Of a stretch of DNA of 64,000 nucleotides, positions 47,214 through 56,521 are shown piece after piece. The notes beneath the pieces were generated by a model. That model searched no databases, was not told the DNA's origin, and worked only from the letters and a program-made list of their open reading frames with translations. This stretch comes from Ferrovibrio sp. MS7 (lineage in GTDB: Bacteria > Pseudomonadota > Alphaproteobacteria > Ferrovibrionales > Ferrovibrionaceae): contig NZ_JBBKBA010000002.1 of NCBI RefSeq assembly GCF_038404985.1, positions 248,001 to 312,000 of the forward strand. Reading direction: 5' to 3'. Position 1 is the stretch's first letter, and each line of letters starts with the position of its first letter. Both the position numbers and the translations under genes were made by a program.

Positions 47214-47237
47214 ATTCGCCCTTCGGCGAATAACGAA
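47214..47237. promoter_or_regulatory. Candidate ArsR operator 2 / hairpin before the flavoprotein gene
   Basis: ATTCGCC (47214-47220) and GGCGAAT (47225-47231) form an inverted repeat with a 4-nt loop, and CGAATAACGAA (47227-47237) repeats operator 1 exactly. It sits about 10 nt before the flavoprotein ATG, where protein binding to DNA or the RNA hairpin could modulate expression separately from arsR. Confidence 0.55.
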
Positions 47238-47247
47238 AGACCATGTC

Positions 47248-48642
47248 ATGAATGCGATCAACCACCCCAATCTCGGCAACGACCTTCCCGTGATCGTCAT
47301 TGGCGCCGGCCCTGTCGGCCTTGCTGCCGCAGCGCATCTGCTGGCGCGCGGCATTGGCGTCAAGCTTCTCGAAGCTGGCCCGGATGTGGGTAGCCATGTG
47401 CGCGACTGGGGCCATATCCGCCTATTCTCGCCTTGGTCCTATAACATTGATGCCGCCAGCCGCGCCCTGCTGCTGAAAACCGGATGGCAGGCCCCACGCC
47501 GAAGCCAGCACCCGACCGGCGCCGAGTTATATACCCAATACCTGAAGCCGCTGGCCGAAACGCCCGAGATTGCATCAGTTGTGGAGTATGATGCCCGCGT
47601 CATTGCCGTAAGCCGCCTGGGTTTTGACAAGATGAAATCGAGTGGCCGTGACCTGGCACCATTTACTATTCTGGTGCGGAAACCAGATGGCGCCGAACGG
47701 ATCGAACTGGCCCGCGCGGTGATTGACTGCTCCGGCACTTGGAGCCAGCACAATCCGATCGGTACCAATGGCTTGCCTGTGCCTGGCGAAATCGCCGCCC
47801 GTGACCGCATCGCCTATGGCACGCCAGATGTCTTGACCGACGCGCGTTATGCCAACCAGCGGATACTGGTCACCGGCGCCGGTCATTCGGCGGCGAATGT
47901 CCTGCTCGACCTGGTGGCGCTGCGGCAGCGGGCGCCGCAGACGGAAATCATCTGGGCCGTGCGCGGTGCAAGCCTTGCCCGCCTGTTTGGCGGCGGCGCG
48001 AATGATAAGCTTGAGGCGCGCGGCGCACTCGGGCGCAGCCTGGAGAACATGGTGGCCGGCGGGCAGATCACGGTTCATATGCAAAGCAGCATCGCGCATA
48101 TTGAGACCGGCGAACCCTTGACGGTTACGCTCCGTCGCCAGCACCTTGATCCAATGGTGATAGAGGTTGACCGCATCATCGTTGCCACCGGGCAGCGCCC
48201 TGACCTTACGATGCTGCGTGAGGTTCGGCTGGATCTTGACCCCGCCACGGAAAGCCCGCGTATCCTGGCGCCGATGATCGATCCGAATGTGCATTCCTGC
48301 GGCACCGTGCGCCCGCATGGCCATCGGGAGTTGGCACAGCCGGATGCCGGCTTCTATATCGCCGGCATCAAGAGCTATGGCCGCGCCCCCACATTCCTGC
48401 TGGCAACAGGCTATGAGCAGGTGCGCTCCATCGCGGCTGCCATCGCGGGAGATCTTGCGGCAGCGGATGACATCCAGCTTGAACTACCCGAAACTGGCGT
48501 GTGCAGCACGAACCTGCCTGTCGAAACCTCCTCCTGTTCGTCTTCGTCCTGCTCAACCCAATCTGAGTCGCCTGCGGTTCAAGTCGTGTCCGGCTGCGGC
48601 ACCAGCAAGGGGAAACAGACCACCACGCAAGGCTGCTGCTGA
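47248..48642 (+). CDS. FAD/NAD(P)-dependent flavoprotein with Cys-rich tail
   Basis: 464 residues. FAD-binding Rossmann motif GAGPVG at residues 19-24, HIRLFSPWSYNID, HPTGAELYTQYLKPL, second dinucleotide motif VTGAGHSAANVLLDLV near residue 205, and ATGQRPDL. The C-terminal 46 residues are Ser/Thr-rich with Cys at 419, 430, 435, 450, 463 and 464 (ending QGCC), which looks like a metal(loid)-binding or transfer tail. With an ArsR repressor before it and an MFS pump after it (3 nt), it probably oxidises or reduces a toxic metalloid compound or organoarsenical; this is inferred from context. Confidence 0.8.
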   Translation: MNAINHPNLGNDLPVIVIGAGPVGLAAAAHLLARGIGVKLLEAGPDVGSHVRDWGHIRLFSPWSYNIDAASRALLLKTGWQAPRRSQHPTGAELYTQYLKPLAETPEIASVVEYDARVIAVSRLGFDKMKSSGRDLAPFTILVRKPDGAERIELARAVIDCSGTWSQHNPIGTNGLPVPGEIAARDRIAYGTPDVLTDARYANQRILVTGAGHSAANVLLDLVALRQRAPQTEIIWAVRGASLARLFGGGANDKLEARGALGRSLENMVAGGQITVHMQSSIAHIETGEPLTVTLRRQHLDPMVIEVDRIIVATGQRPDLTMLREVRLDLDPATESPRILAPMIDPNVHSCGTVRPHGHRELAQPDAGFYIAGIKSYGRAPTFLLATGYEQVRSIAAAIAGDLAAADDIQLELPETGVCSTNLPVETSSCSSSSCSTQSESPAVQVVSGCGTSKGKQTTTQGCC

Positions 48643-48645
48643 TCC

Positions 48646-49836
48646 ATGCCCATTGCAAAAGAGCGCCGCACCCTGATCGTCATCGCGTTGGGTACAGCGC
48701 AGACACTTGCCTGGGGTTCGACCTACTATCTGCCAGCTATTCTCGCAGCCCCCATGGCCGACACTTTCGGGGTTTCGACCGGGTTCGTGTATGGCGTTTT
48801 TTCCATCGCCATGCTGATCACGGCTTTCTTCGGCCCGGGTGTCGGCCAGCGGATTGACCGCTTCGGCGGGCGCGGTGTTCTCACCACGTCCAGCCTGGTC
48901 TTTGCGCTGGGCCTGATCCTGCTTGGCGCCTCTCCCAATCTGGTGGTATTCGTCATCGGCTGGCTGGCAATCGGTCTGGGCATGGCCATGGGCCTGTATG
49001 AAGCAGGCTTCGCCACCCTTACCGCCATCTACGGCAAGGATGCCCGCAGCGCCATCACCGGCATCACGCTGCTTGCCGGCTTCGCCAGCACCATCTGCTG
49101 GCCGATCTCAACCATCGTGGAAGCGGAATGGGGCTGGCGCGTTGCCTGCTATGTCTGGGCAGCCGCCCATCTGCTGATCGGCCTGCCGATCAATCGCCTG
49201 TTGATACCGAAGACGGACTCTCAAGCATCCGTCAGCGCACCATCCGCCAGCAGTGAGGCGCCATCGAATCCTGACACATCCATGTTCAGCCGCCCGATGA
49301 TATTGCTCGGCATCTCTTTCGCGGCCATGTGGATCACCAGCACGGCCCTGGCCGCCCACCTTCCCCGGATACTGGAGGCAGCCGGCGCGACAAAGACCGT
49401 GGCAGTTGCCGCAGCCTCGCTGGTCGGGCCGGCGCAGGTGGCGGCGCGCATACTGGAACATAGCGTGCTGCAGCGCTATCACCCGCTACTCTCGGCAAGG
49501 CTGGCGACAATCACCCATCCGATCGGATTTGCCATGCTGCTGATCTTCGGACCGGCCGCAGCCTATGTCTTCACGATCCTGCATGGATCCGGCAACGGTG
49601 TAATCAGCATTGCCAAGGGCACCCTGCCGCTGGCGATCTTCGGACCGATTGGCTATGGCCGCCGCCAGGGATACCTCGCGGCGCCTTCGCGCTTCGGGCA
49701 GGCAGCGGCGCCCTTCGTCTTCGCCTTGCTGCTGGAGCAATACGGCCACTACGTCCTGCTATTCACCAGCGGCCTCTGCGTGATCTCGCTGGCCGCCCTG
49801 ATGCTGCTGCGCAACACCAATGAGCAAGCCTCCTGA
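48646..49836 (+). CDS. MFS efflux transporter of the ArsR operon
   Basis: 396 residues, about 12 membrane helices with a long central Ser-rich loop (residues about 185-210). Features: GTAQTLAWGSTYYLPAILAA, GPGVGQRIDRFGGRGVL (motif A-like), GLGMAMGLYEAGFATLTAIY. Probably exports the substrate or product handled by the flavoprotein. MFS members in ars operons (for example ArsK, ArsJ) do this for trivalent or organic arsenicals, but the sequence does not prove which group it belongs to. Confidence 0.82.
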   Translation: MPIAKERRTLIVIALGTAQTLAWGSTYYLPAILAAPMADTFGVSTGFVYGVFSIAMLITAFFGPGVGQRIDRFGGRGVLTTSSLVFALGLILLGASPNLVVFVIGWLAIGLGMAMGLYEAGFATLTAIYGKDARSAITGITLLAGFASTICWPISTIVEAEWGWRVACYVWAAAHLLIGLPINRLLIPKTDSQASVSAPSASSEAPSNPDTSMFSRPMILLGISFAAMWITSTALAAHLPRILEAAGATKTVAVAAASLVGPAQVAARILEHSVLQRYHPLLSARLATITHPIGFAMLLIFGPAAAYVFTILHGSGNGVISIAKGTLPLAIFGPIGYGRRQGYLAAPSRFGQAAAPFVFALLLEQYGHYVLLFTSGLCVISLAALMLLRNTNEQAS

Positions 49837-49851
49837 TTGCACCGGGATGCG

Positions 49852-50346
49852 CTACAGATAGGCAATAAGCCGGCCGCAAATCACCACACCGGTCCAGAAC
49901 AGCAGCGAGGCGGCGGCCGCGATCTTGGCGGCGCGCGGCGGCTCAGTGCTCCAGGCGGCGATTTTGCCCCAGGGGCCGTAATGAAACAGCAACACATTCA
50001 GCAGCCCGAGCGCGATCAGCACCAGCTTGATCTGGAAAGCCGGGTTGGCGGCGAGGTGAGTCGCCTCGGTGCTGAACAAGAGCAATCCCATGGCGATGGC
50101 GAGACCGAGGCCATAGCCGGCCAGCGGTATGCTGATCCGGGCCAATTGCACCGGCGAGAGTGATCGCCCGAAGCCGAGCAGGCGCAGGTCGAAAATGGCA
50201 ATGCCGGCAAACAAAGCCACGAAGCCGAGGATATGCAGTACTTCCACCGCCGGATAGAGCAGCAATTCCTCGCGCATGGCGCGGCCAAGGCTGGAATGCT
50301 CAAGCGCGAGCAGCAGTGGGTGCTGGATGGCGCCGTGATCGGCCAT
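49852..50346 (-). CDS. DUF6644-like polytopic membrane protein
   Basis: 164 residues with four membrane helices. YPAVEVLHILGFVALFAGIA followed by FDLRLLGFGRSL, GYGLGLAIAMGLLLFS and IKLVLIALGLLNVLLFHYG recall small CopD/DUF6644-type membrane proteins with a conserved His in the first helix that may bind haem. The start overlaps the stop of the DUF6152 gene by one base, so both are co-translated. Confidence 0.65.
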   Translation of the reverse strand: MADHGAIQHPLLLALEHSSLGRAMREELLLYPAVEVLHILGFVALFAGIAIFDLRLLGFGRSLSPVQLARISIPLAGYGLGLAIAMGLLLFSTEATHLAANPAFQIKLVLIALGLLNVLLFHYGPWGKIAAWSTEPPRAAKIAAAASLLFWTGVVICGRLIAYL

Positions 50347-50705
50347 CAGCGCAGTTCGACCGTGAAGCCGTTATGGGTCAAGCGTTCGGCACGCATCTCG
50401 TCCGTACGCGAGCGGCTGGGATACCCCACCGCCACCACCTTGTCGCCGACCTTGATATCCGCTATCGGCTTGCCACGCGCGGCCATGCGGGCCGGCGGGG
50501 AAAGTGTCACCGTCCAGGTCTTGTCAGCCGTCTTAAGCCGTAATTCGCCATGCGGATTGTTCGGATCGATTTCCGCCACCACACCATCGAGCGTCAGCAC
50601 CGTGGCGGCATCATAGGAACCCCAGCCATGATGCGCCAATGCCGGAGCGGCGAGCAGCAGCAGGGTAGCGGACCCCAAAAGTATCTGGCGGCGGCAAAGC
50701 GGCAT
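50346..50705 (-). CDS. Exported DUF6152 family protein
   Basis: 119 residues. N-terminus CRRQILLGSATLLLLAAPAL is a Sec (possibly Tat) signal; the mature protein begins AHHGWGSYDAATVLTLDGVV, the hallmark of DUF6152, with WTVTLSPPARMAARG and VGDKVVAVGYPSRS. Function unknown. DUF6152 and DUF6644-like genes are often adjacent, as here, suggesting a periplasmic and membrane pair. Confidence 0.82.
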   Translation of the reverse strand: MPLCRRQILLGSATLLLLAAPALAHHGWGSYDAATVLTLDGVVAEIDPNNPHGELRLKTADKTWTVTLSPPARMAARGKPIADIKVGDKVVAVGYPSRSRTDEMRAERLTHNGFTVELR

Positions 50706-50759
50706 GATTTCCCCCTGGTGGCAAATTCCCTGGCGACAAAACGAGAGAAGTATAACCGG

Positions 50760-50794
50760 AAAAAATACGGGCGGCGACTCAACAGAGAGCCGCC
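50760..50794 (-). terminator. Intrinsic terminator of the YbaY-like gene
   Basis: GGCGGC (50770-50775) pairs with GCCGCC (50789-50794); on the minus strand the stem is followed by CGTATTTTTT. It lies about 60 bp beyond the lipoprotein stop. Confidence 0.65.
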
Positions 50795-50857
50795 ACCCGC
50801 TTTACTCCACTAGACTGCCGCCTAAAGCTTCAGCTTGGGAATATTAATCCCGGTAGT

Positions 50858-51445
50858 TTAGCGGGGTGTCACATAGACGCCGCCCGGAACGATTACGGTG
50901 GTGGTGGCAGGAGCCACGGTCACCGTCGGCGAGTTCTGGATCACCGCAGTCGGCGTTGCGGCGACGGGTGCGGCGGCATTCGGTACCAGCACGGTGCCGG
51001 CAGCCGGCACCAGGGTGACCTGCACATTGCGGTAAGGTGAGTTGCGCGTGATCACCGAATAGTTCTGGTCGTTGATCAGCAACAAGCGGCCAGCCTGCTC
51101 CACCTGCGCCTGCACATAGTAGGTGCCGTTCGGATTGATTGTGCCAAAATAGTAGCGCAGATCGAAATGGGCCGGCAGCGGCGCCGCAGCAATGCGCTGC
51201 TCTGTCACCGTATAGGCAGCCATGTCACCGCGCGTGGCGTCGAGCAGGCGCACCACCAGCACCGAGTCAGCCGGCAGCACCATGCTTTGGCGCGTGGCAA
51301 TGGTGCCACTTACCGACTCCTGCGGCCCGGAGGCACAAGCGGCCAGTGGCATCGCGGCGATAAGGCCCACCAGCGCCAGCGTGGTACGACGCGAGGGGCG
51401 CGGATGATTGTTGATATTCTTTGCGATAGTCTGAACAACGGTCAT
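50858..51445 (-). CDS. YbaY-family lipoprotein
   Basis: 195 residues. A basic N-terminus (HPRPSRRTTLALVGLIAAMP) leads to lipobox LAAC near residue 37. The YbaY-like domain has SGTIATRQSMVLPADSVLVV, RLLDATRGD, and RYYFGTINPNGTYYVQAQVE. A low-complexity Ala/Thr/Val tail follows (VAATPTAVIQNSPTVTVAPA). Probably an outer-membrane or periplasmic protein of unknown role. A terminator follows it. Confidence 0.82.
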   Translation of the reverse strand: MTVVQTIAKNINNHPRPSRRTTLALVGLIAAMPLAACASGPQESVSGTIATRQSMVLPADSVLVVRLLDATRGDMAAYTVTEQRIAAAPLPAHFDLRYYFGTINPNGTYYVQAQVEQAGRLLLINDQNYSVITRNSPYRNVQVTLVPAAGTVLVPNAAAPVAATPTAVIQNSPTVTVAPATTTVIVPGGVYVTPR

Positions 51446-51623
51446 GGGAAACTCCCTTATTCTTGGATGGCTATATGACTTCGGTTGAGGCTCCGGGTTT
51501 CATGCAGTCCGGCGCTGGTTCCATTGCGGCCCTGGAACATGGTCCGAATGTGTCCATAGCAAGGAATGATTGTGTGCACCCGTTGCTTGAATTGGCCTTG
51601 CTGCATCCCTATCTGCATCAGCG

Positions 51624-52193
51624 ATGACGATGCGTTTCCGTTTCACCGCAGATATTTGGCAGGAAACCGCCGAGGCAACCGCGCGGCGATTTTCCGATCA
51701 GGCAGCACGCGTGCAATCGCTGCTCGAGCGTGGCACAACCCTGAAAGTGCTGCGGCTTGGCAGCGATGTCGGCGTCGCCATTGGCAGCATGCTGCTGCAT
51801 CACGGCCGCGAAAGCGCCGCGACGTTGCTGGATTCGGCGCGCGGCGGCTCACTCGGCGGCGCCATGAGTTCGGCCGCCATTGCCGCCCTGCTCAACCTGC
51901 ATCGCCAGGCGCGCGGCGAGCAGAACTGGCGCACGACATGCAAGGCCGCCGGTCGCGACGCCTTCAGCGGCGCCGGCAGCGGCCTTGCCGCCACGCTCGC
52001 CGCCAGCACATCGAAGATAGCCTTAGCCGGTGTCGCGGCACCGGTTCTCGCCAAAGCCGCAGCGCCGGTCGTTGCTGCCGCCGTTGCCGGCTGGCTGGCA
52101 CAGGAAGCCGCCGAACGTGGCCTGAAACTGGCTGGCGACTGGATGCTGGTGCCGGATCACGCGCTGCCGGAACAACGGCCCCACTCTTCCTAA
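51624..52193 (+). CDS. Ala/Gly-rich hypothetical protein
   Basis: 189 residues. Helical N-terminus (TADIWQETAEATARRFSDQA), then RLGSDVGVAIGSMLLHHGRE and glycine-zipper-like stretches (GGSLGGAMSSAAIAALL, GAGSGLAATLAAS, AGVAAPVLAKAAAPVVAAAV). It may associate with membranes through these Ala/Gly helices. No family recognised, no signal peptide and only a weak ribosome site, so coding is likely but function unknown. Confidence 0.55.
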   Translation: MTMRFRFTADIWQETAEATARRFSDQAARVQSLLERGTTLKVLRLGSDVGVAIGSMLLHHGRESAATLLDSARGGSLGGAMSSAAIAALLNLHRQARGEQNWRTTCKAAGRDAFSGAGSGLAATLAASTSKIALAGVAAPVLAKAAAPVVAAAVAGWLAQEAAERGLKLAGDWMLVPDHALPEQRPHSS

Positions 52194-52226
52194 AAGAAAA
52201 AGCCCCGGCGGTTACCCGCCGGGGCT
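52191..52226 (-). terminator. Strong intrinsic terminator of the scoAB operon
   Basis: AGCCCCGGCGG (52201-52211) pairs perfectly with CCGCCGGGGCT (52216-52226), loop TTAC; on the minus strand it is followed by TTTTCTTTTA. It is placed just past the scoB stop and may also stop plus-strand transcription. Confidence 0.88.
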
Positions 52227-52250
52227 TGGCTATTCAATGCAGCGAACCGC

Positions 52251-52901
52251 TTACTTGGCGGTATCGGCGATGCTGTAGGTCGCTTCGGTCTTGGAAGCGA
52301 TTTCCTCGAGCGACACGCCCGGCGCACGCTCCAGCAGCACCATGCCGCCGCCCTTGCGGTCGACGGAGAACACCGCCAGATCGGTCACCACCATATCAAC
52401 GACACCGGCGCCGGTCAGCGGCAGGTTGCAGCGATGCAGCAGCTTCTTCTCGCCATCCTTGGCGGCATGCTCCATCACCACCACCACGCGCTTCACGCCG
52501 GCAACGAGGTCCATGGCACCGCCCATGCCCTTCACCATCTTGCCCGGAATCATCCAGTTGGCCAGATCGCCATTCTCCGACACCTGCATGGCGCCGAGGA
52601 TCGACAGGTCGATATGACCGCCACGGATCATCGCGAAGCTGTCGGCGGAGGAGAAGTAGCTGGAATAGGGCAGTTCGGTGATGGTCTGCTTGCCGGCATT
52701 CACCAGGTCCGGGTCTTCCTCGCCCTCATAGGGGAAGGGGCCCATGCCGAGCATGCCGTTTTCCGACTGCAGCACCACATGCATGCCGTCGGGAATGTAG
52801 TTCGACACCAGAGTGGGGATGCCGATGCCGAGATTGACGTAGAAACCGTCCTTCAGTTCCTTCGCGGCACGGGCGGCCATTTCATCGCGGGTCCAAGCCA
52901 T
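52251..52901 (-). CDS. scoB: 3-oxoacid CoA-transferase subunit B
   Basis: 216 residues. [15 protein letters not shown] and the catalytic Glu47 in [14 protein letters not shown] identify the beta subunit of family I CoA-transferases; [19 protein letters not shown] and [20 protein letters not shown] also fit. With subunit A it moves CoA from succinyl-CoA to acetoacetate or a related 3-oxoacid, feeding ketone-body or PHB breakdown products into the TCA cycle. Starts 12 nt after scoA. Confidence 0.93.
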   Translation of the reverse strand: MAWTRDEMAARAAKELKDGFYVNLGIGIPTLVSNYIPDGMHVVLQSENGMLGMGPFPYEGEEDPDLVNAGKQTITELPYSSYFSSADSFAMIRGGHIDLSILGAMQVSENGDLANWMIPGKMVKGMGGAMDLVAGVKRVVVVMEHAAKDGEKKLLHRCNLPLTGAGVVDMVVTDLAVFSVDRKGGGMVLLERAPGVSLEEIASKTEATYSIADTAK

Positions 52902-52913
52902 GGTCAGATCTCC

Positions 52914-53618
52914 TTAAGCCGGGCGCTTGCGCGTGGTGCGGTTCTCGATCCGCTTCTCATAGGGGGCACCGCAGATCAGGCGCTGCACGTAGATGCCCGG
53001 CGTGTGGATCTGGTCGGGCGGCAACTGCCCGGCTTCCACGATCTCCTCCACTTCCACCACGGTGACGCGGCCGGCGGTGGCCATCATCGGATTGAAGTTG
53101 CGCGCGGTCTTACGGTAGATGAGGTTGCCTTCGGTATCAGCCTTCCACGCCTTCACCAGCGAGAGGTCGGCCACCAGGCCGGTCTCCATGATGTAGCGCT
53201 CGCCGTTGAAGACGCGTTCTTCCTTGCCCTCGGCGATCAGCGTGCCGACGCCGGTCTTGGTGTAGAAGGCCGGGATGCCAGCGCCGCCGGCGCGGATGCG
53301 CTCGGCCAGCGTACCCTGGGGATTGAATTCCAGTTCCAGTTCACCCGCCAGATACTGCTGCGCGAAGATCTTGTTCTCGCCGACATAGGACGAGATCATC
53401 TTCTTCACCTGCCGCGTCTCCAGCAGCAGGCCGAGGCCGAAACCATCGACGCCGGCATTGTTGGACACGCCGGTGATACCCTTCACGCCACTGTCGCGCA
53501 GGGCAACCAGCAGCTTTTCAGGGATGCCGCACAGGCCGAAGCCGCCGCACATCACCATCATGTCGTCGCGCAGCAGGCCGTCCAGCGCCGCCTTAGCGTT
53601 TGGATAGACTTTCCCCAT
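52914..53618 (-). CDS. scoA: 3-oxoacid CoA-transferase subunit A
   Basis: 234 residues. [20 protein letters not shown] is the oxyanion/CoA-binding glycine motif of the alpha subunit, followed by [38 protein letters not shown] and [16 protein letters not shown]. First gene of the scoAB operon, divergent from leuA. The C-terminus is short and basic (RTTRKRPA). Confidence 0.93.
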   Translation of the reverse strand: MGKVYPNAKAALDGLLRDDMMVMCGGFGLCGIPEKLLVALRDSGVKGITGVSNNAGVDGFGLGLLLETRQVKKMISSYVGENKIFAQQYLAGELELEFNPQGTLAERIRAGGAGIPAFYTKTGVGTLIAEGKEERVFNGERYIMETGLVADLSLVKAWKADTEGNLIYRKTARNFNPMMATAGRVTVVEVEEIVEAGQLPPDQIHTPGIYVQRLICGAPYEKRIENRTTRKRPA

Positions 53619-53735
53619 AATTTCCCGGTCCTCACCGCTATTGTGTTGATCGCGCGGACCTTACATGTTGCACCGCAAAGTGGCAATGCCCGACCTGACG
53701 GACACGTCATATCTCCGGCCCAGCCCAGGGGCCGC

Positions 53736-53764
53736 TTGACGCCTGCCGGCCCGGCAGGCAGAAT
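53736..53764 (+). promoter_or_regulatory. leuA promoter with palindromic spacer
   Basis: TTGACG (53736-53741) and CAGAAT (53759-53764), spacer 17 bp, form a plausible sigma-70 promoter. The spacer is a perfect inverted repeat, GCCTGCCGGCCCGGCAGGC (53741-53759), exactly between the two elements, so it may be an operator. The expected start near 53771 would place the leader ATG (53774) almost at the mRNA 5' end. Confidence 0.55.
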
Positions 53765-53773
53765 AACCCTATT

Positions 53774-53827
53774 ATGAAGCGCGACCGGCGACTTACGCAG
53801 CTGCTCCTTATCAACCCGATCCTGTAA
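53774..53827 (+). CDS. leu leader peptide (attenuator), apparently leaderless
   Basis: 17-residue ORF encoding MKRDRRLTQLLLINPIL, with five Leu and two Ile codons; a CTG-CTC-CTT run is at codons 10-12. No Shine-Dalgarno is present and the predicted transcription start is about 3 nt upstream, as known for the leaderless trpL leader of Sinorhizobium. The last codons and stop lie in the 5' arm and loop of a hairpin (53815-53838). Ribosome stalling at Leu codons when charged tRNA-Leu is low would open that hairpin and allow leuA transcription. Leader role is inferred from composition and position. Confidence 0.8.
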   Translation: MKRDRRLTQLLLINPIL

Positions 53828-53860
53828 GCAGGGTCGGGCAACAGCAGCGCACGCGTTTAA

Positions 53861-55777
<1,917 letters not shown>

Positions 55778-55793
55778 CCACAGGGTATCGGCA

Positions 55794-55821
55794 CCACTGG
55801 GGCGGGAACCCGCCCCAGTGG
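55794..55821 (+). terminator. Strong hairpin after leuA
   Basis: CCACTGGGGCGGG (55794-55806) and CCCGCCCCAGTGG (55809-55821) are perfectly complementary; flanking AGGGT/ACCCT can extend the stem. It lies 16 nt beyond the leuA stop. No immediate T-run follows (GTATTTATT comes about 10 nt later), so it may be a terminator or a 3'-stabilising hairpin. Confidence 0.6.
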
Positions 55822-55981
55822 ACCACCCTGGGTATTTATTGCACAAAATGCGCGTTTTTTAGGCGGTGATTCGTCACCTGCTTGCGGATGTCCTCCGCTT
55901 AGGCGCTGAATCTGCCTCTAACCCCGCTACGACTCGGACTTGCCAACCGGGTTTCAAAGCGGCACGGTTCTTGAAGGAGTG

Positions 55982-56400
<419 letters not shown>

Positions 56401-56423
56401 GTATCTCTGTCCGGCTTAATGCG

Positions 56424-56485
56424 CCGGCTGCCGTTGCGTCCCACTCCTCCGGGGACCCGCGCCTTGCAAGCGTGACGGCAGCCGG
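56424..56485. repeat. Inverted repeat downstream of the PII gene
   Basis: CCGGCTGCCGT (56424-56434) and ACGGCAGCCGG (56475-56485) are perfectly complementary with a 40-nt loop. Placed between the convergent PII and kinase genes, it may end or stabilise one of the transcripts; no T-run follows. Confidence 0.5.
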
Positions 56486-56521
56486 TTCGCATGTCTGCCG
56501 CCTGCCTTCGTTCCACAGCCT

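Noticed and set aside
55829-55844. Possible sigma-54 promoter TGGGTATTTATTGC before the PII gene
   Set aside because: The GG-to-GC spacing is one base short; RpoN promoters tolerate almost no spacing change.
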